Assembly (NCBI RefSeq): GCF_021390535.1
Contig: NZ_JAJUXG010000007.1
Span: 248,001-312,000 of the forward strand
From: Dyadobacter sp. CY312
Lineage (GTDB): Bacteria > Bacteroidota > Bacteroidia > Cytophagales > Spirosomataceae
Direction: 5' to 3'
DNA length: 64,000 nt
A model generated the notes under the pieces. That model had not been told where the DNA came from, searched no databases, and was given only the letters and a program-made list of their open reading frames with translations. How positions within the stretch are numbered: the stretch's first letter is position 1; each line of letters starts with the position of its first letter. A program made the position numbers and the translations under genes. Positions 36,249 through 45,221 of the stretch are shown here, one piece after another.

Positions 36249-37124
36249 ATGAACGCCAATTGCCTGTCTGTATTCCGGAAGTTTTTCCTGATTGCATCTT
36301 TTTCTGTCGCTCTCACAACCATTGTCGTTGCCCAGACTACCAAATCATCTAAACCTTTGGTTGTATTTGTCACCGGCGACCATGAATACAGCGGTGAAGA
36401 AACATTACCAATTATTGCCACTGAACTGGAAAAAAACTACGGAATGCGAGCAGTGGTTTTGAAAGCCAATCCGGATCACAATTCAGAGAAAAATATTCCC
36501 GGCCTGGAAATCCTTCGTGAGGCCGATCTTGCCGTTTTCTATCTACGCTGGCGTCAGCTACCTCAGGATCAGCTTGACCATATAGAGGCTTACCTAAAAA
36601 CTGGAAAACCGGTGATGGGTTTTCGCACTACCACACATGCCTTCAATTATCCGAAGGGGGATGAACGTATAAAATGGAACGCGTTCGGTGAGTTTGCACT
36701 CAATTCACCTCCGGGATGGGGTGGAAAAGCGGGGCATACGCATTACGGTCACAAAAGCAGTACAGATGTGACCGTTGTTCCTGAACAGGCAAAAAATCCA
36801 ATATTGACAGGCGTTGATCCGTCTTTCCATGTGCGTTCGTGGCTGTATAGAGTGTTGCCGGATTATCCTATAAAAGGCTCCACGTGGCTATTGATGGGAA
36901 AAGCTGTGGATCCTGACAAGGAAGCAATTGAAAATCCGGTTGCCTGGACGGGCACCAACTCTTTTGGAGGAAAAGTATTCATGACCACTCTCGGACATCC
37001 TGAGGATTTTAGACTTGAATCTTTTCAAAGGCTGATTGTAAATGCCATTCACTGGGAACTAGGCAAAAAGGTGCCAAAAACCTGGAAGGGAAAAATGGAC
37101 ATTCAGGTGCCATATCGCGAATAA
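36249..37124 (+). CDS. ThuA-domain protein, exported
   Basis: A 291-residue protein of the ThuA-like, glutamine amidotransferase-related fold. The N-terminal signal (FRKFFLIASFSVALTTIVVAQ, residues 9-29) sends it to the periplasm. The domain shows VVFVTGDHEYSGEETLPIIA at 38-57, the LAVFYLRWRQLP strand near 95, GFRTTTHAF near 119 with the conserved histidine, and a GHPEDFRLESFQR segment near 257. ThuA proteins are linked with trehalose and other disaccharide oxidation to 3-keto derivatives. It precedes the giant cytochrome gene by 82 bp on the same strand and is probably co-transcribed with it, supporting a role in extracytoplasmic sugar oxidation. Activity is not established. Confidence 0.88.
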   Translation: MNANCLSVFRKFFLIASFSVALTTIVVAQTTKSSKPLVVFVTGDHEYSGEETLPIIATELEKNYGMRAVVLKANPDHNSEKNIPGLEILREADLAVFYLRWRQLPQDQLDHIEAYLKTGKPVMGFRTTTHAFNYPKGDERIKWNAFGEFALNSPPGWGGKAGHTHYGHKSSTDVTVVPEQAKNPILTGVDPSFHVRSWLYRVLPDYPIKGSTWLLMGKAVDPDKEAIENPVAWTGTNSFGGKVFMTTLGHPEDFRLESFQRLIVNAIHWELGKKVPKTWKGKMDIQVPYRE

Positions 37125-37206
37125 TTAAAACTGAAAAGTGTAATCACTTTTCACCCAATACACCCAATATCCTTTACCCGTAAATCGAAGATAATTCACC
37201 TTTACC

Positions 37207-40200
37207 ATGACTAAACCCAAAAAAAGAAGTATTGCCGGTTTGCTTATTGCAATCGGTCTGGCTATTGTGGCGTTCAGTGCTTTTCAGTTCAGCCAGTCGC
37301 AAACCATCAAAGTGCAAAAGGACTCGCGGATTGTTCTCCTGGGTAACAACCTGGGATCAAGAATGATGAATTACGGGCATTTTGAAACCGAAATGCAGCT
37401 ACGTTATCCCGACTATTCCTTGTTCATCCGTAACATGTGCGATGGAGGAGATACACCAGGATTTCGTCCACATTCCAGCAGGAACTTACCCTGGGCATTT
37501 CCAGGTGCTGAAAAATTTCAGACAGAACTGGCGAAGAATTCGGGTAGCGAGGGACATTTCGATTCGCCGGATCAGTGGCTTACACGACTGAAAGCAGATG
37601 TAATCATTGCGTTTTTTGGTTACAATGAATCGTTCGCTGGAAAGGCGGGTTTGGCCAACTACAAAGCTGAACTGGATGCGTTTGTGAAACATACACTTGC
37701 ACAGAAATACAACGGAGCTTCGGTACCGCAACTTGCTTTGGTATCGCCCATCGCTTTCGAGGATCTTTCTGCAAAGTTTGACCTTCCAAACGGCAAAAAG
37801 GAAAATGTGAACATTGCTCTTTATGCTAATGCAATGAAAGAGGTGGCGAATCAGAACAAAGTATTGTATGTGGATGCTTTCACACCTTCGCAGCAATGGT
37901 ATGCTGCAACCAAAGAAGATTTGACTATTGATGGCTCTCAGCTAAACGATGAAGGTTACAAAAAGTTGGCGACTTTACTTTCTGATGAGATTTTTGGAAA
38001 AGGAAAGGCAAAAAACGAAGCGAACCGCAAACTGGTCAATGAAGCCGTAGTTGAGAAAAACTGGATGTGGCACAACGATATTAAAATCCCGAATGGCGTA
38101 CATGCATACGGTCGTCGTTATAATCCTTTTGGCCCGGACAATTATCCAGCAGAAATTGAAAAAATAAGACAGCTGACCGCCATCAGAGATACAGCGATAT
38201 GGCTGGCAGCATCAAAGGGTGAAAAACTGGATCTGAAACTGGCCGATAAAAACACAACTGTGTTGCCACCGGTGAAAACGAACTTCAATCCTGAGAAAAA
38301 CGGTAGTCTGGAATACCTTTACGGCAACGATGCGCTGGCAAAACTTAAAGTGCCAGACGGTTATAAAATTGAGCTATTTGCTTCCGAAGAGCAATTCCCC
38401 GACCTGGCAAAACCAATGCAGATGTCTTTTGATAATAAAGGCCGTTTGTGGGTTGCTACTATGCCAAGTTATCCGCACTACAAACCAGGCGACTCCAAAC
38501 CGAACGACAAGATTATCATTCTGGAAGATACAAACGGAGACGGAAAAGCAGACAAACAAACTGTTTTTGCAGACGGATTACACCTGCCGGTAGGATTTGA
38601 AATTGCACCTGAGGGTGTATATGTTTCTCAGGGGACTAATTTTAAATTGTATGTCGATACCGACGGTGACGACAAGGCGGATAAGAGCGAAATATTGTTG
38701 AGCGGTTACGACGACCACGATACGCATCACAATAGCCATGCTTTTACGGTGGATCCATCGGGAGCGATTTATTCGGGAGAAGGGGTGTTTTTGCATACCA
38801 ATATAGAAACTTCGTATGGACCTGTACGTGCAACCAACGGTGGTTTTTATCGTTACAGTCCGCAATTGCGTAAGCTAGAACGCACTGCGCAGCTCTCCAT
38901 TCCTAATCCGTGGGGAATTGCATTTGATGATTGGGGACAGCCTTTTTTTGCGGAAACATCCAGTCCGGATGTACGCTGGATGATGCCGGGAACGGTATTG
39001 CCACGTTATGGAGAAGCTACACATAAATCGGTTCAGTTGATTGAAAAGGCACATTTGGTACGGCCAACCTCTGGTTTGGAATTTGTGTCGAGCCGTCATT
39101 TTCCTGAGGAATTACAAGGTGATTTATTGATTAACAACACAATTGGTTTTCTTGGAACGAAGGAGCATACATTAAAAGATGATGGAACAGGTTACAAGAG
39201 TTCTCATCGCATGGACCTGGTTGTGAGTGAAGACAGAAACTTCCGTCCTGTGGATATGGAATTTGCCCCGGACGGTTCGCTTTATGTGATCGACTGGCAC
39301 AATATCCTGATCGGGCACATGCAGCACAATGCCCGTGATCCACTGCGTGATCACTCCCATGGCAGGGTTTACCGGATTACATATCCATCCCGTCCTTTGG
39401 TGAAACCGGCGAAAGTAGACGGTGCCAGTATTTCTGAACTTCTGGATAATCTTAAATTACCTGAATACCGTACCCGCTACCGTACCCGCCGCGAACTGCG
39501 TGGAAGAGATGTGAATCAAGTACTTGCAGGAGTTACTAAATGGGTAGCTGGTCTGGATAAAAATGATCCAAAATACGAGCACAATGTATTGGAAGCACTG
39601 TGGGTAACATGGGGAATGAACAAAGTAGATCAGAAGCTTTTAAACCAAATGCTAAAAGCAAAAGACTACCATGCAAGAGCTGCGGCAGTGAATGTGGTCA
39701 GATATACAGGGCATCAGGTTGCCAACCAGGCGGATTTACTGATGCAGGCTGCGAAAGATGAAAACGGACGTGTACGTCTGGAAGCGATAGTGTCTGCCTC
39801 ATGGCTGCCAAAAGAAAAAGGTTTGCCGATTTTGGCAGAAGCAAAAAAGAAAGAGCTGGATGAATGGATGATCCACGCTTATGATGCAGCCGTTGCGCAT
39901 CTCAGCGGAGTAGCAGTAAAAAAGGAGAAAGAAGCTGTGGTGAAAACGGGCCTGAAAGGAAAGGAACTGGAATTATTTAATAAAGGCAAAGAGATATATG
40001 CCAAAGAAGGATATTGCTCAACCTGCCATCAGCCAGATGGAAACGGATTGGGGTCATCAGGCTTTCCGCCGCTAACTCCAAACAAATGGGTAACGGGAAG
40101 TGACGACAGGCTCATTAAACTGGTGTTGAAAGGATTGTTGGGACCAATTGATGTGGCAGGTAAAAAATATCCGGGCCAGGTTCCTATGACACCATTCGGA

Positions 40201-40377
40201 GGGTTATTAAACGACGAAGAAGTGGCGTCAGTGCTGACTTACGTCCGGAATTCCTTCGGCAACCAGGGAACAGCCATAACAGCCGATAAAGTCAAAAAAG
40301 TAAGGGCCGCAACAGCAAGTAAAAAGGATTTTTACTCACCAGATCAATTGCTGAAAGAACATCCATTGGAGAAATAA
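37207..40377 (+). CDS. Giant multidomain c-type cytochrome: SGNH-like, PQQ-dehydrogenase-like, HEAT and heme domains
   Basis: A 1056-residue extracytoplasmic protein. After a signal/anchor (11-27) comes an SGNH-hydrolase-like domain (about 38-250). It is degenerate: the nucleophile block reads LLGNNLGSR instead of GDS, and the C-terminal block reads DGSQLND without the DxxH histidine. Next is a beta-propeller like PQQ- or membrane-bound dehydrogenases (about 370-720; DGYKIELFASEEQFPDLAKP, then DPSGAIYSGEGVF). Helical HEAT-like repeats follow (about 745-890), and last a class I cytochrome c domain with CSTCH (C937, C940, H941). It belongs to the PVC-type heme-binding family of Planctomycetes and Bacteroidota, probably passing electrons from oxidised sugars to respiration. 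The ThuA gene is 82 bp upstream. Confidence 0.88.
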   Translation: MTKPKKRSIAGLLIAIGLAIVAFSAFQFSQSQTIKVQKDSRIVLLGNNLGSRMMNYGHFETEMQLRYPDYSLFIRNMCDGGDTPGFRPHSSRNLPWAFPGAEKFQTELAKNSGSEGHFDSPDQWLTRLKADVIIAFFGYNESFAGKAGLANYKAELDAFVKHTLAQKYNGASVPQLALVSPIAFEDLSAKFDLPNGKKENVNIALYANAMKEVANQNKVLYVDAFTPSQQWYAATKEDLTIDGSQLNDEGYKKLATLLSDEIFGKGKAKNEANRKLVNEAVVEKNWMWHNDIKIPNGVHAYGRRYNPFGPDNYPAEIEKIRQLTAIRDTAIWLAASKGEKLDLKLADKNTTVLPPVKTNFNPEKNGSLEYLYGNDALAKLKVPDGYKIELFASEEQFPDLAKPMQMSFDNKGRLWVATMPSYPHYKPGDSKPNDKIIILEDTNGDGKADKQTVFADGLHLPVGFEIAPEGVYVSQGTNFKLYVDTDGDDKADKSEILLSGYDDHDTHHNSHAFTVDPSGAIYSGEGVFLHTNIETSYGPVRATNGGFYRYSPQLRKLERTAQLSIPNPWGIAFDDWGQPFFAETSSPDVRWMMPGTVLPRYGEATHKSVQLIEKAHLVRPTSGLEFVSSRHFPEELQGDLLINNTIGFLGTKEHTLKDDGTGYKSSHRMDLVVSEDRNFRPVDMEFAPDGSLYVIDWHNILIGHMQHNARDPLRDHSHGRVYRITYPSRPLVKPAKVDGASISELLDNLKLPEYRTRYRTRRELRGRDVNQVLAGVTKWVAGLDKNDPKYEHNVLEALWVTWGMNKVDQKLLNQMLKAKDYHARAAAVNVVRYTGHQVANQADLLMQAAKDENGRVRLEAIVSASWLPKEKGLPILAEAKKKELDEWMIHAYDAAVAHLSGVAVKKEKEAVVKTGLKGKELELFNKGKEIYAKEGYCSTCHQPDGNGLGSSGFPPLTPNKWVTGSDDRLIKLVLKGLLGPIDVAGKKYPGQVPMTPFGGLLNDEEVASVLTYVRNSFGNQGTAITADKVKKVRAATASKKDFYSPDQLLKEHPLEK

Positions 40378-40401
40378 GTCATATTGGAAATTAAGGAATT
40401 G

Positions 40402-40437
40402 AGTCCGCTTCAAAGTTTTTTGGAGCGGACTTTTTTT
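40402..40437 (+). terminator. Rho-independent terminator after the giant cytochrome gene
   Basis: AGTCCGCTTC pairs with GGAGCGGACT (one wobble) around about 10 nt, followed by TTTTTT. It lies 24 bp after the stop codon. Confidence 0.85.
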
Positions 40438-40499
40438 GTATTAAAATGTTCTTGTTCTGTATGAATCGGTATTTTCTTAAAAGTTGAGGTAGGAACCAG

Positions 40500-40593
40500 A
40501 ATTACCCACCCCGCCCTTTGGGCACCCCTCCGAGGAGGGGAATACGCTCCAAATCCCCTCCTCGGAGGGGTGCCGTAGGCGGGGTGGGTAATT
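40500..40593. repeat. Compound palindrome A, left of the DUF559 gene
   Basis: The outer arms ATTACCCACCCCGCC and GGCGGGGTGGGTAAT pair. Inside, each arm carries its own palindrome (CCCCTCCGAGGAGGGG on the left, CCCCTCCTCGGAGGGG on the right), and the centre is about 9 nt (ACGCTCCAA). The whole can fold as one long stem or as two side hairpins. Flanking AGGTA/TACCT bases may extend it. Confidence 0.85.
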
Positions 40594-40657
40594 TTGCACA
40601 ATTCCTGTTACCTAACTCATAATTACAAGTCTCCAAACCAAAACAAACCTTTCTCCA

Positions 40658-41035
40658 ATGCCTCGACCCATAATACCCTACAACCCCAGACTAAAAAAAC
40701 TTGCAAGAGAATTGCGACAAAACATGACTTTGTCTGAAGTTTTGTTGTGGAATCAGTTAAAGCAAGGACAAATGCTAGGACACGATTTTGATAGACAACG
40801 ACCAATTGATAATTACATCGTTGACTTCTATTGTAAAGATCTTCGACTTGCCATAGAAATAGACGGCTCTTCTCATGACTTTGAAGAAGTTGCTGAAAAC
40901 GATATTGTCAGACAAGAAAGATTAGAGTCTCTCGGCGTACATTTCCTGAGATTTAGTGATTTGCAAGTAAAAAGAGATATGATAAACGTGTTGCTAGCGA
41001 TTCAGTATTGGATTGAGGATAATAGGGGGGATTGA
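40658..41035 (+). CDS. DUF559 endonuclease-like protein (Vsr-type PD-(D/E)XK fold)
   Basis: A 125-residue protein of the DUF559 family, related to very-short-patch repair nucleases. It shows NMTLSEVLLWNQLKQGQ (23-39, with the conserved acidic residue in TxSE), the catalytic strand NYIVDFYCKDLRLAIEIDGS (53-72) with Asp and Glu positions for metal, HDFEEVAENDIVRQERLESL (74-93) and VHFLRFSDLQV near 95-105. These fit an active PD-(D/E)XK nuclease. DNA target and role are unknown. The gene is bracketed by two direct copies of a compound palindrome at 40500-40593 and 41111-41214, so it looks like the coding part of a small repeat-associated element rather than part of the cytochrome operons. Confidence 0.85.
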   Translation: MPRPIIPYNPRLKKLARELRQNMTLSEVLLWNQLKQGQMLGHDFDRQRPIDNYIVDFYCKDLRLAIEIDGSSHDFEEVAENDIVRQERLESLGVHFLRFSDLQVKRDMINVLLAIQYWIEDNRGD

Positions 41036-41110
41036 TTGCGTTATTAGTCAAACTATTAATTTAATCCTCGTCTTTTGAAATTTCTAGTTTTTTCGAAGAG
41101 TTGGTACATA

Positions 41111-41214
41111 ATTACCCACCCCACCTTCGGCACCGCGCGGCGGACCGTCCCTCCAAGGAGGGGAATACGGTCTTAATCCCCTCCTTGGAGGGGTGCCCGA
41201 AGGGTGGGGTGGGT
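41111..41214. repeat. Compound palindrome B, right of the DUF559 gene
   Basis: It has the same architecture and orientation as A: ATTACCCACCCCACC at the left, GGTGGGGTGGGT at the right, and inner palindromes CTCCAAGGAG and CTCCTTGGAG. The loop ACGGTCTT starts ACG like A's. An extra block CGCGCGGCGGACCGT sits in the left arm. The TTGGTAC/GTACCAA flanks extend it. Confidence 0.85.
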
Positions 41215-41318
41215 CTAGTACCAAGTAACCAATCAACTATTTTCAAGAATCTATAATTAAAATCAGGGAAAAATTAACTTTTGCTAGTTCATAACTGATA
41301 TTTATCCCTTACCGCCTC

Positions 41319-44300
41319 ATGTCTAAATCGTTACCTTTTTTAGCACTGTTTTTGCTCCTGAATCTGAGCTATATTTTCAGAGGTACAAAGGAAAATGGAC
41401 TAAGCACCCGGAATGCCGAAGTACAGCTTCATATAGTCCAGGATACCACCGCCGGAACGATCAGTATTTTCCGGGGGAAGGAGTCAAAACCGATTCTGGT
41501 TCAAAATGCCAAAGCGAACTTCCGTCCTTATCTTCATCCGATTGTTGCGCCAGACGGGAAAGGTATTCTGACAGAGTATAGTCCGGGACATCATAAACAT
41601 CAGACTGGTATTTACTGGGGTTACACCCGTGTGAATGGGAGAGATTATTTCCACCATCCGGAGGGCGATTATTGGAAAAGAGTATCGGCAACTGTTACAG
41701 AAAGTAAGGGTGATATCGTCAAATGGCAGACGGTATACAATCTTCTGGATTCGACGGGAGCGGCGGTTTTAACCGAGACACAAAACTGGTCTATGCGCCA
41801 GAAAGATGGTAAATATCTGCTTGATCTGGAATGGAACGGAGAGGCGCAAACGGACGTAACCATTGGGAAGTATAATTACGGTGGACTCTTTGTCCGGATG
41901 CCCTGGAAAGAGGGGATAAAAGGAGAAGTGGTAAATGCGGCCCGTCAAAAGAACGAGAAAGCAGAAGGACAGGCCGCCATGTGGGTGGACATTGGTATGC
42001 AGGTGGAAGGGCGGGACGATCTGGCGCATATCGCTATTCTGGATCATCCCGAAAACAAAGGTTACCCGCAAACCTGGCGTGTTGACGGTCAGTTAGGAGC
42101 TGGGCCTGCCCGTGCCCGCAAGGCAGACTGGCATATCAAAAAAGGAGAAACGGAGGTTATCAAACATGAACTGGTTATCTATTCCGGTGAACTGAATGAC
42201 GTTGCACTGAATAAAACTTTTGGAGAATTTATAGGAAACAACGGGCAGTATAATACGGCTGCGCTTTGGGCAATTGCGCAAAAGGAGGGAAGGGAAGCGA
42301 AATTTCTGAGTGCTCAGGAAGCCGTGGCAGCCATGACAATCAAGGATGGATTTAAGGTAAATGCGTGGGCATCGGAACCGATGATGACTCAGCCCATGGC
42401 TTTTTGTTGGGATGACAGAGGAAGGATGTGGATTGCTGAAAACAGGGATTACGAGTCCAGAGGAAAAGGGTTTTCCAATGCTGGCGACAGCCGCATCCTG
42501 ATATTGGAAGATACCGACCATGATGGTGTGGCAGATAGCCGTATGGTTTTTATGGAAGGGATTGCATTTCCTTCGGCCCTAGCCGTTGGTTTTGACGGTG
42601 TTTTCATTGGCGCCCCGCCAAATCTTCTTTTTGTACCAGACAAAAATAAAGACGACAAAGCTGATGTGGAGGATATTGAAGTACGGTTGACCGGTTGGGG
42701 TATTCGCGACCGGCATGAAACGATAAACAGTTTTCACTGGGGACCAGATGGCTGGTTGTACGGATTGCAGGGTTTTGCCACGCCTTCCAAAGTAGGCAAG
42801 CCGGTTGGAAAGGGAAAGCTATACAAACACAAAGATCCGTTTCCTGAAGAAATTCTGAAAGATGGAGTTGATATCAATGGTGGAGTGTGGCGTTACCATC
42901 CTACGAAGGATAAATTTGAAGTAGTAGCACACGGGTTTAGTAATCCCTGGGGAATAGATTACGATGCCAAGGGTCAATTATTGATGACAGCCTGCGTAAT
43001 TCCCCACCTCTGGCATGTTGTACCGGGCGGTATTTACCACCGTCAGGGCGGACAGCATTTTAATCCCTATGTTTATAACGATATCAAAACCATTGCTGAT
43101 CACAGCCATCGATCTGCACATGGCGGAGCAAGGGTGTATCTTTCAGATGCTTTTCCGCAGAATGAACGAGGTAAGATTTTTATGGCCAATATTCATGAAC
43201 ATGGCATACTGTCGGACATCCTGGAAAGCAAAGGATCCGGTTTTGTTGGGAAACATGGGGATGATTTCATGATGGCCAACAATGCGCAATGGGTAGGTTT
43301 TAGCATGGAAATAGGGCCGGAAGGAGGGCTTTATGTGCTCGACTGGCACGATGCGGATATATGTGGGTCCGATGTGTTGAACTCCGAAACGGGTCGGATT
43401 TTTAGAATTATGCCAAAAACTTCTCTGGCGGAAAACTGGGAGGGAAGATATGGTGATCTGGATAAGTTTAGTGACTTGAAGTTGGCTGATCTGCAAACAA
43501 GTAAAAGTGAGTGGCATGCAAGGAGAGGTCGTATTATCTTGCAAAACCGGGCTGCAAAAGGTAAAATAACAAAGCAGTCGTTGGATCGCCTGACTGAAAT
43601 TTATACTTCTAATAGTAACGCCGACTATCGTTTGCGAGCCATGTGGGCATTGCAGGTTGCCAATGCGCTGGGAGAAAAAGAACTTTTAGCCGCTCTTTCA
43701 GATAAGGACGAGTACATACGTGCATGGGCAATTCAATTTTTGTGTGAAAATGAAGCACCATCACCTGCCGCCATTGCCCGATTTGAAAAGATGGCGAAAG
43801 AGGACCCATCCGCTCCTGTGAGGTTGTATCTGGCATCTGCCATGCAGCGCATCAAACCAGAATCCCGCTGGGAAATTGCGGAAGCGTTGGTGGGACATGC
43901 CGAAGATATCAATGATCACAATCTGCCAAAAATGATCTGGTATGGATTGGAGCCTCTTGTTAAAGCAGATCCTGCAAAAGCACTTGAACTGGCTTCCAAA
44001 AGCAAAATACCAATGGTAACCAACTTCATTGCACGCAGAACTATGGATGCTGATGCGTCAGAAATACTTTTGACCGCAATCGGGAAAACGCCTGCCAACC
44101 AAATCGACTTGCTGGAAGGTATGCGTGATGGACTCGAAGGACGCTCTGATGTGAAAACACCAGCCAACTGGAAGCCTACATATGTAAAGCTGAAACAAAG
44201 CACTGGTAAAGTTGCAGCCTTAGCAACTGAATTGGCGCAGTATTTCGGTGATACAGAAGCAGCCAAGACCTATTTGACCACACTGAAAAATGCCAGTGCA

Positions 44301-45143
44301 CCAGTTGCTCAAAGACAAAAAGCGCTTCAATCTCTGGCGTCTCGCCAGCGCCCTGAACTTGTGAAAGAGTTACCAGCGCTGCTTGCAACACCGGCTCTGA
44401 GGTTTGATGCGATCCGGGCTATAGCAAGTTATGATCAGGAACCTTTGGGCAAACTGCTGCTTGAAAAATATCCGGGATTTGACCCAAGAGAAAAGGCAGA
44501 AGCAATTCAAACCTTGTCGTCACGGCCAAAATATGGCTGGTTGCTCACACAGGCAATTGCCAAAAAAACCATTTCTAAAAATGAAGTTCCAACCTATGTC
44601 GCCCGTCAGTTGCGCAGGGTAGTGGGAAGTGGTTTTGTCGAAGTTTGGGGACCGATTGATCATGTGGCTTTTGATGAAAAGGCATATACCAAATACAGAA
44701 AATTGCTTACCGATCAGGCTGTGTCAGCAGCTAGTCCGGATAACGGAAAGCTCATTTTTAAAAATACCTGTGGTCCCTGCCACAAAATGTATGGCGACGG
44801 AGGAATTATCGGGCCAGATCTGACTGGCTCAAACCGGGGGAATCTCGATTATTTACTTGGTAATATCCTCGATCCTAGTGGAGAAATTCAGGACGATTAC
44901 AAAATGGTTGTCGTTACCACGCGGGATGGAAGAACTTATGTAGGAAACATTGCCAAAGAAACCGAACGGCAGCTTACGCTACGTATTGTTGGGCAAGATG
45001 CGGTGTTACTAAATAAATCAGATATACAAACAAGAGAAACCACACCAACGTCCATGATGCCGTCGGGACTTTTGGAAGCATTATCGGATAAGGAAGTGAA
45101 AGAGTTGGTAGCGTTTTTACGAACTACCAAAAAAGCGGGATAA
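41319..45143 (+). CDS. Giant multidomain c-type cytochrome: DUF6807, PQQ-dehydrogenase-like, HEAT and heme domains
   Basis: A 1274-residue exported protein with signal LPFLALFLLLNLSYIF (5-20). The N-terminal DUF6807 (PmoA-like) domain spans about 30-305, with YSPGHHKHQTGIYWGYTRVN near 87-106 and GGLFVRMPWK near 188. A beta-propeller like membrane-bound PQQ dehydrogenases follows (about 335-700; DGFKVNAWASEPMMTQPMAF, WIAENRDYESRGKG). Next are HEAT-like repeats (about 710-1090), then a PVC-type heme domain with CGPCH (C1151, C1154, H1155) and MMPSGLLEALSDKEVKELVA near the end. The related protein at 37207 replaces DUF6807 with an SGNH-like domain. The heme should receive electrons from sugar oxidation. 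No cytochrome maturation gene is visible nearby. Confidence 0.88.
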   Translation: MSKSLPFLALFLLLNLSYIFRGTKENGLSTRNAEVQLHIVQDTTAGTISIFRGKESKPILVQNAKANFRPYLHPIVAPDGKGILTEYSPGHHKHQTGIYWGYTRVNGRDYFHHPEGDYWKRVSATVTESKGDIVKWQTVYNLLDSTGAAVLTETQNWSMRQKDGKYLLDLEWNGEAQTDVTIGKYNYGGLFVRMPWKEGIKGEVVNAARQKNEKAEGQAAMWVDIGMQVEGRDDLAHIAILDHPENKGYPQTWRVDGQLGAGPARARKADWHIKKGETEVIKHELVIYSGELNDVALNKTFGEFIGNNGQYNTAALWAIAQKEGREAKFLSAQEAVAAMTIKDGFKVNAWASEPMMTQPMAFCWDDRGRMWIAENRDYESRGKGFSNAGDSRILILEDTDHDGVADSRMVFMEGIAFPSALAVGFDGVFIGAPPNLLFVPDKNKDDKADVEDIEVRLTGWGIRDRHETINSFHWGPDGWLYGLQGFATPSKVGKPVGKGKLYKHKDPFPEEILKDGVDINGGVWRYHPTKDKFEVVAHGFSNPWGIDYDAKGQLLMTACVIPHLWHVVPGGIYHRQGGQHFNPYVYNDIKTIADHSHRSAHGGARVYLSDAFPQNERGKIFMANIHEHGILSDILESKGSGFVGKHGDDFMMANNAQWVGFSMEIGPEGGLYVLDWHDADICGSDVLNSETGRIFRIMPKTSLAENWEGRYGDLDKFSDLKLADLQTSKSEWHARRGRIILQNRAAKGKITKQSLDRLTEIYTSNSNADYRLRAMWALQVANALGEKELLAALSDKDEYIRAWAIQFLCENEAPSPAAIARFEKMAKEDPSAPVRLYLASAMQRIKPESRWEIAEALVGHAEDINDHNLPKMIWYGLEPLVKADPAKALELASKSKIPMVTNFIARRTMDADASEILLTAIGKTPANQIDLLEGMRDGLEGRSDVKTPANWKPTYVKLKQSTGKVAALATELAQYFGDTEAAKTYLTTLKNASAPVAQRQKALQSLASRQRPELVKELPALLATPALRFDAIRAIASYDQEPLGKLLLEKYPGFDPREKAEAIQTLSSRPKYGWLLTQAIAKKTISKNEVPTYVARQLRRVVGSGFVEVWGPIDHVAFDEKAYTKYRKLLTDQAVSAASPDNGKLIFKNTCGPCHKMYGDGGIIGPDLTGSNRGNLDYLLGNILDPSGEIQDDYKMVVVTTRDGRTYVGNIAKETERQLTLRIVGQDAVLLNKSDIQTRETTPTSMMPSGLLEALSDKEVKELVAFLRTTKKAG

Positions 45144-45163
45144 TTTTACCTGCTGTGCAGTAA

Positions 45164-45206
45164 AAAGCGGTTCTGTCTCAGTCTTTGTCTGAAACAGAAC
45201 CGCTTT
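45164..45206. terminator. Terminator between the DUF6807-cytochrome gene and ohr
   Basis: AAAGCGGTTCTGT pairs with ACAGAACCGCTTT around about 16 nt. It lies between convergent genes and may serve both. Confidence 0.8.
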
Positions 45207-45221
45207 CAGTTTGTGCTGTAA

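Noticed and set aside
40500-41214. Classical insertion sequence around the DUF559 gene
   Set aside because: No transposase, no short target duplication seen, and the bracketing repeats are direct copies of palindromes rather than terminal inverted repeats.
36249-45143. Single operon from ThuA to the second giant cytochrome
   Set aside because: A strong terminator (40402-40437) and the DUF559 element separate the two cytochrome genes.
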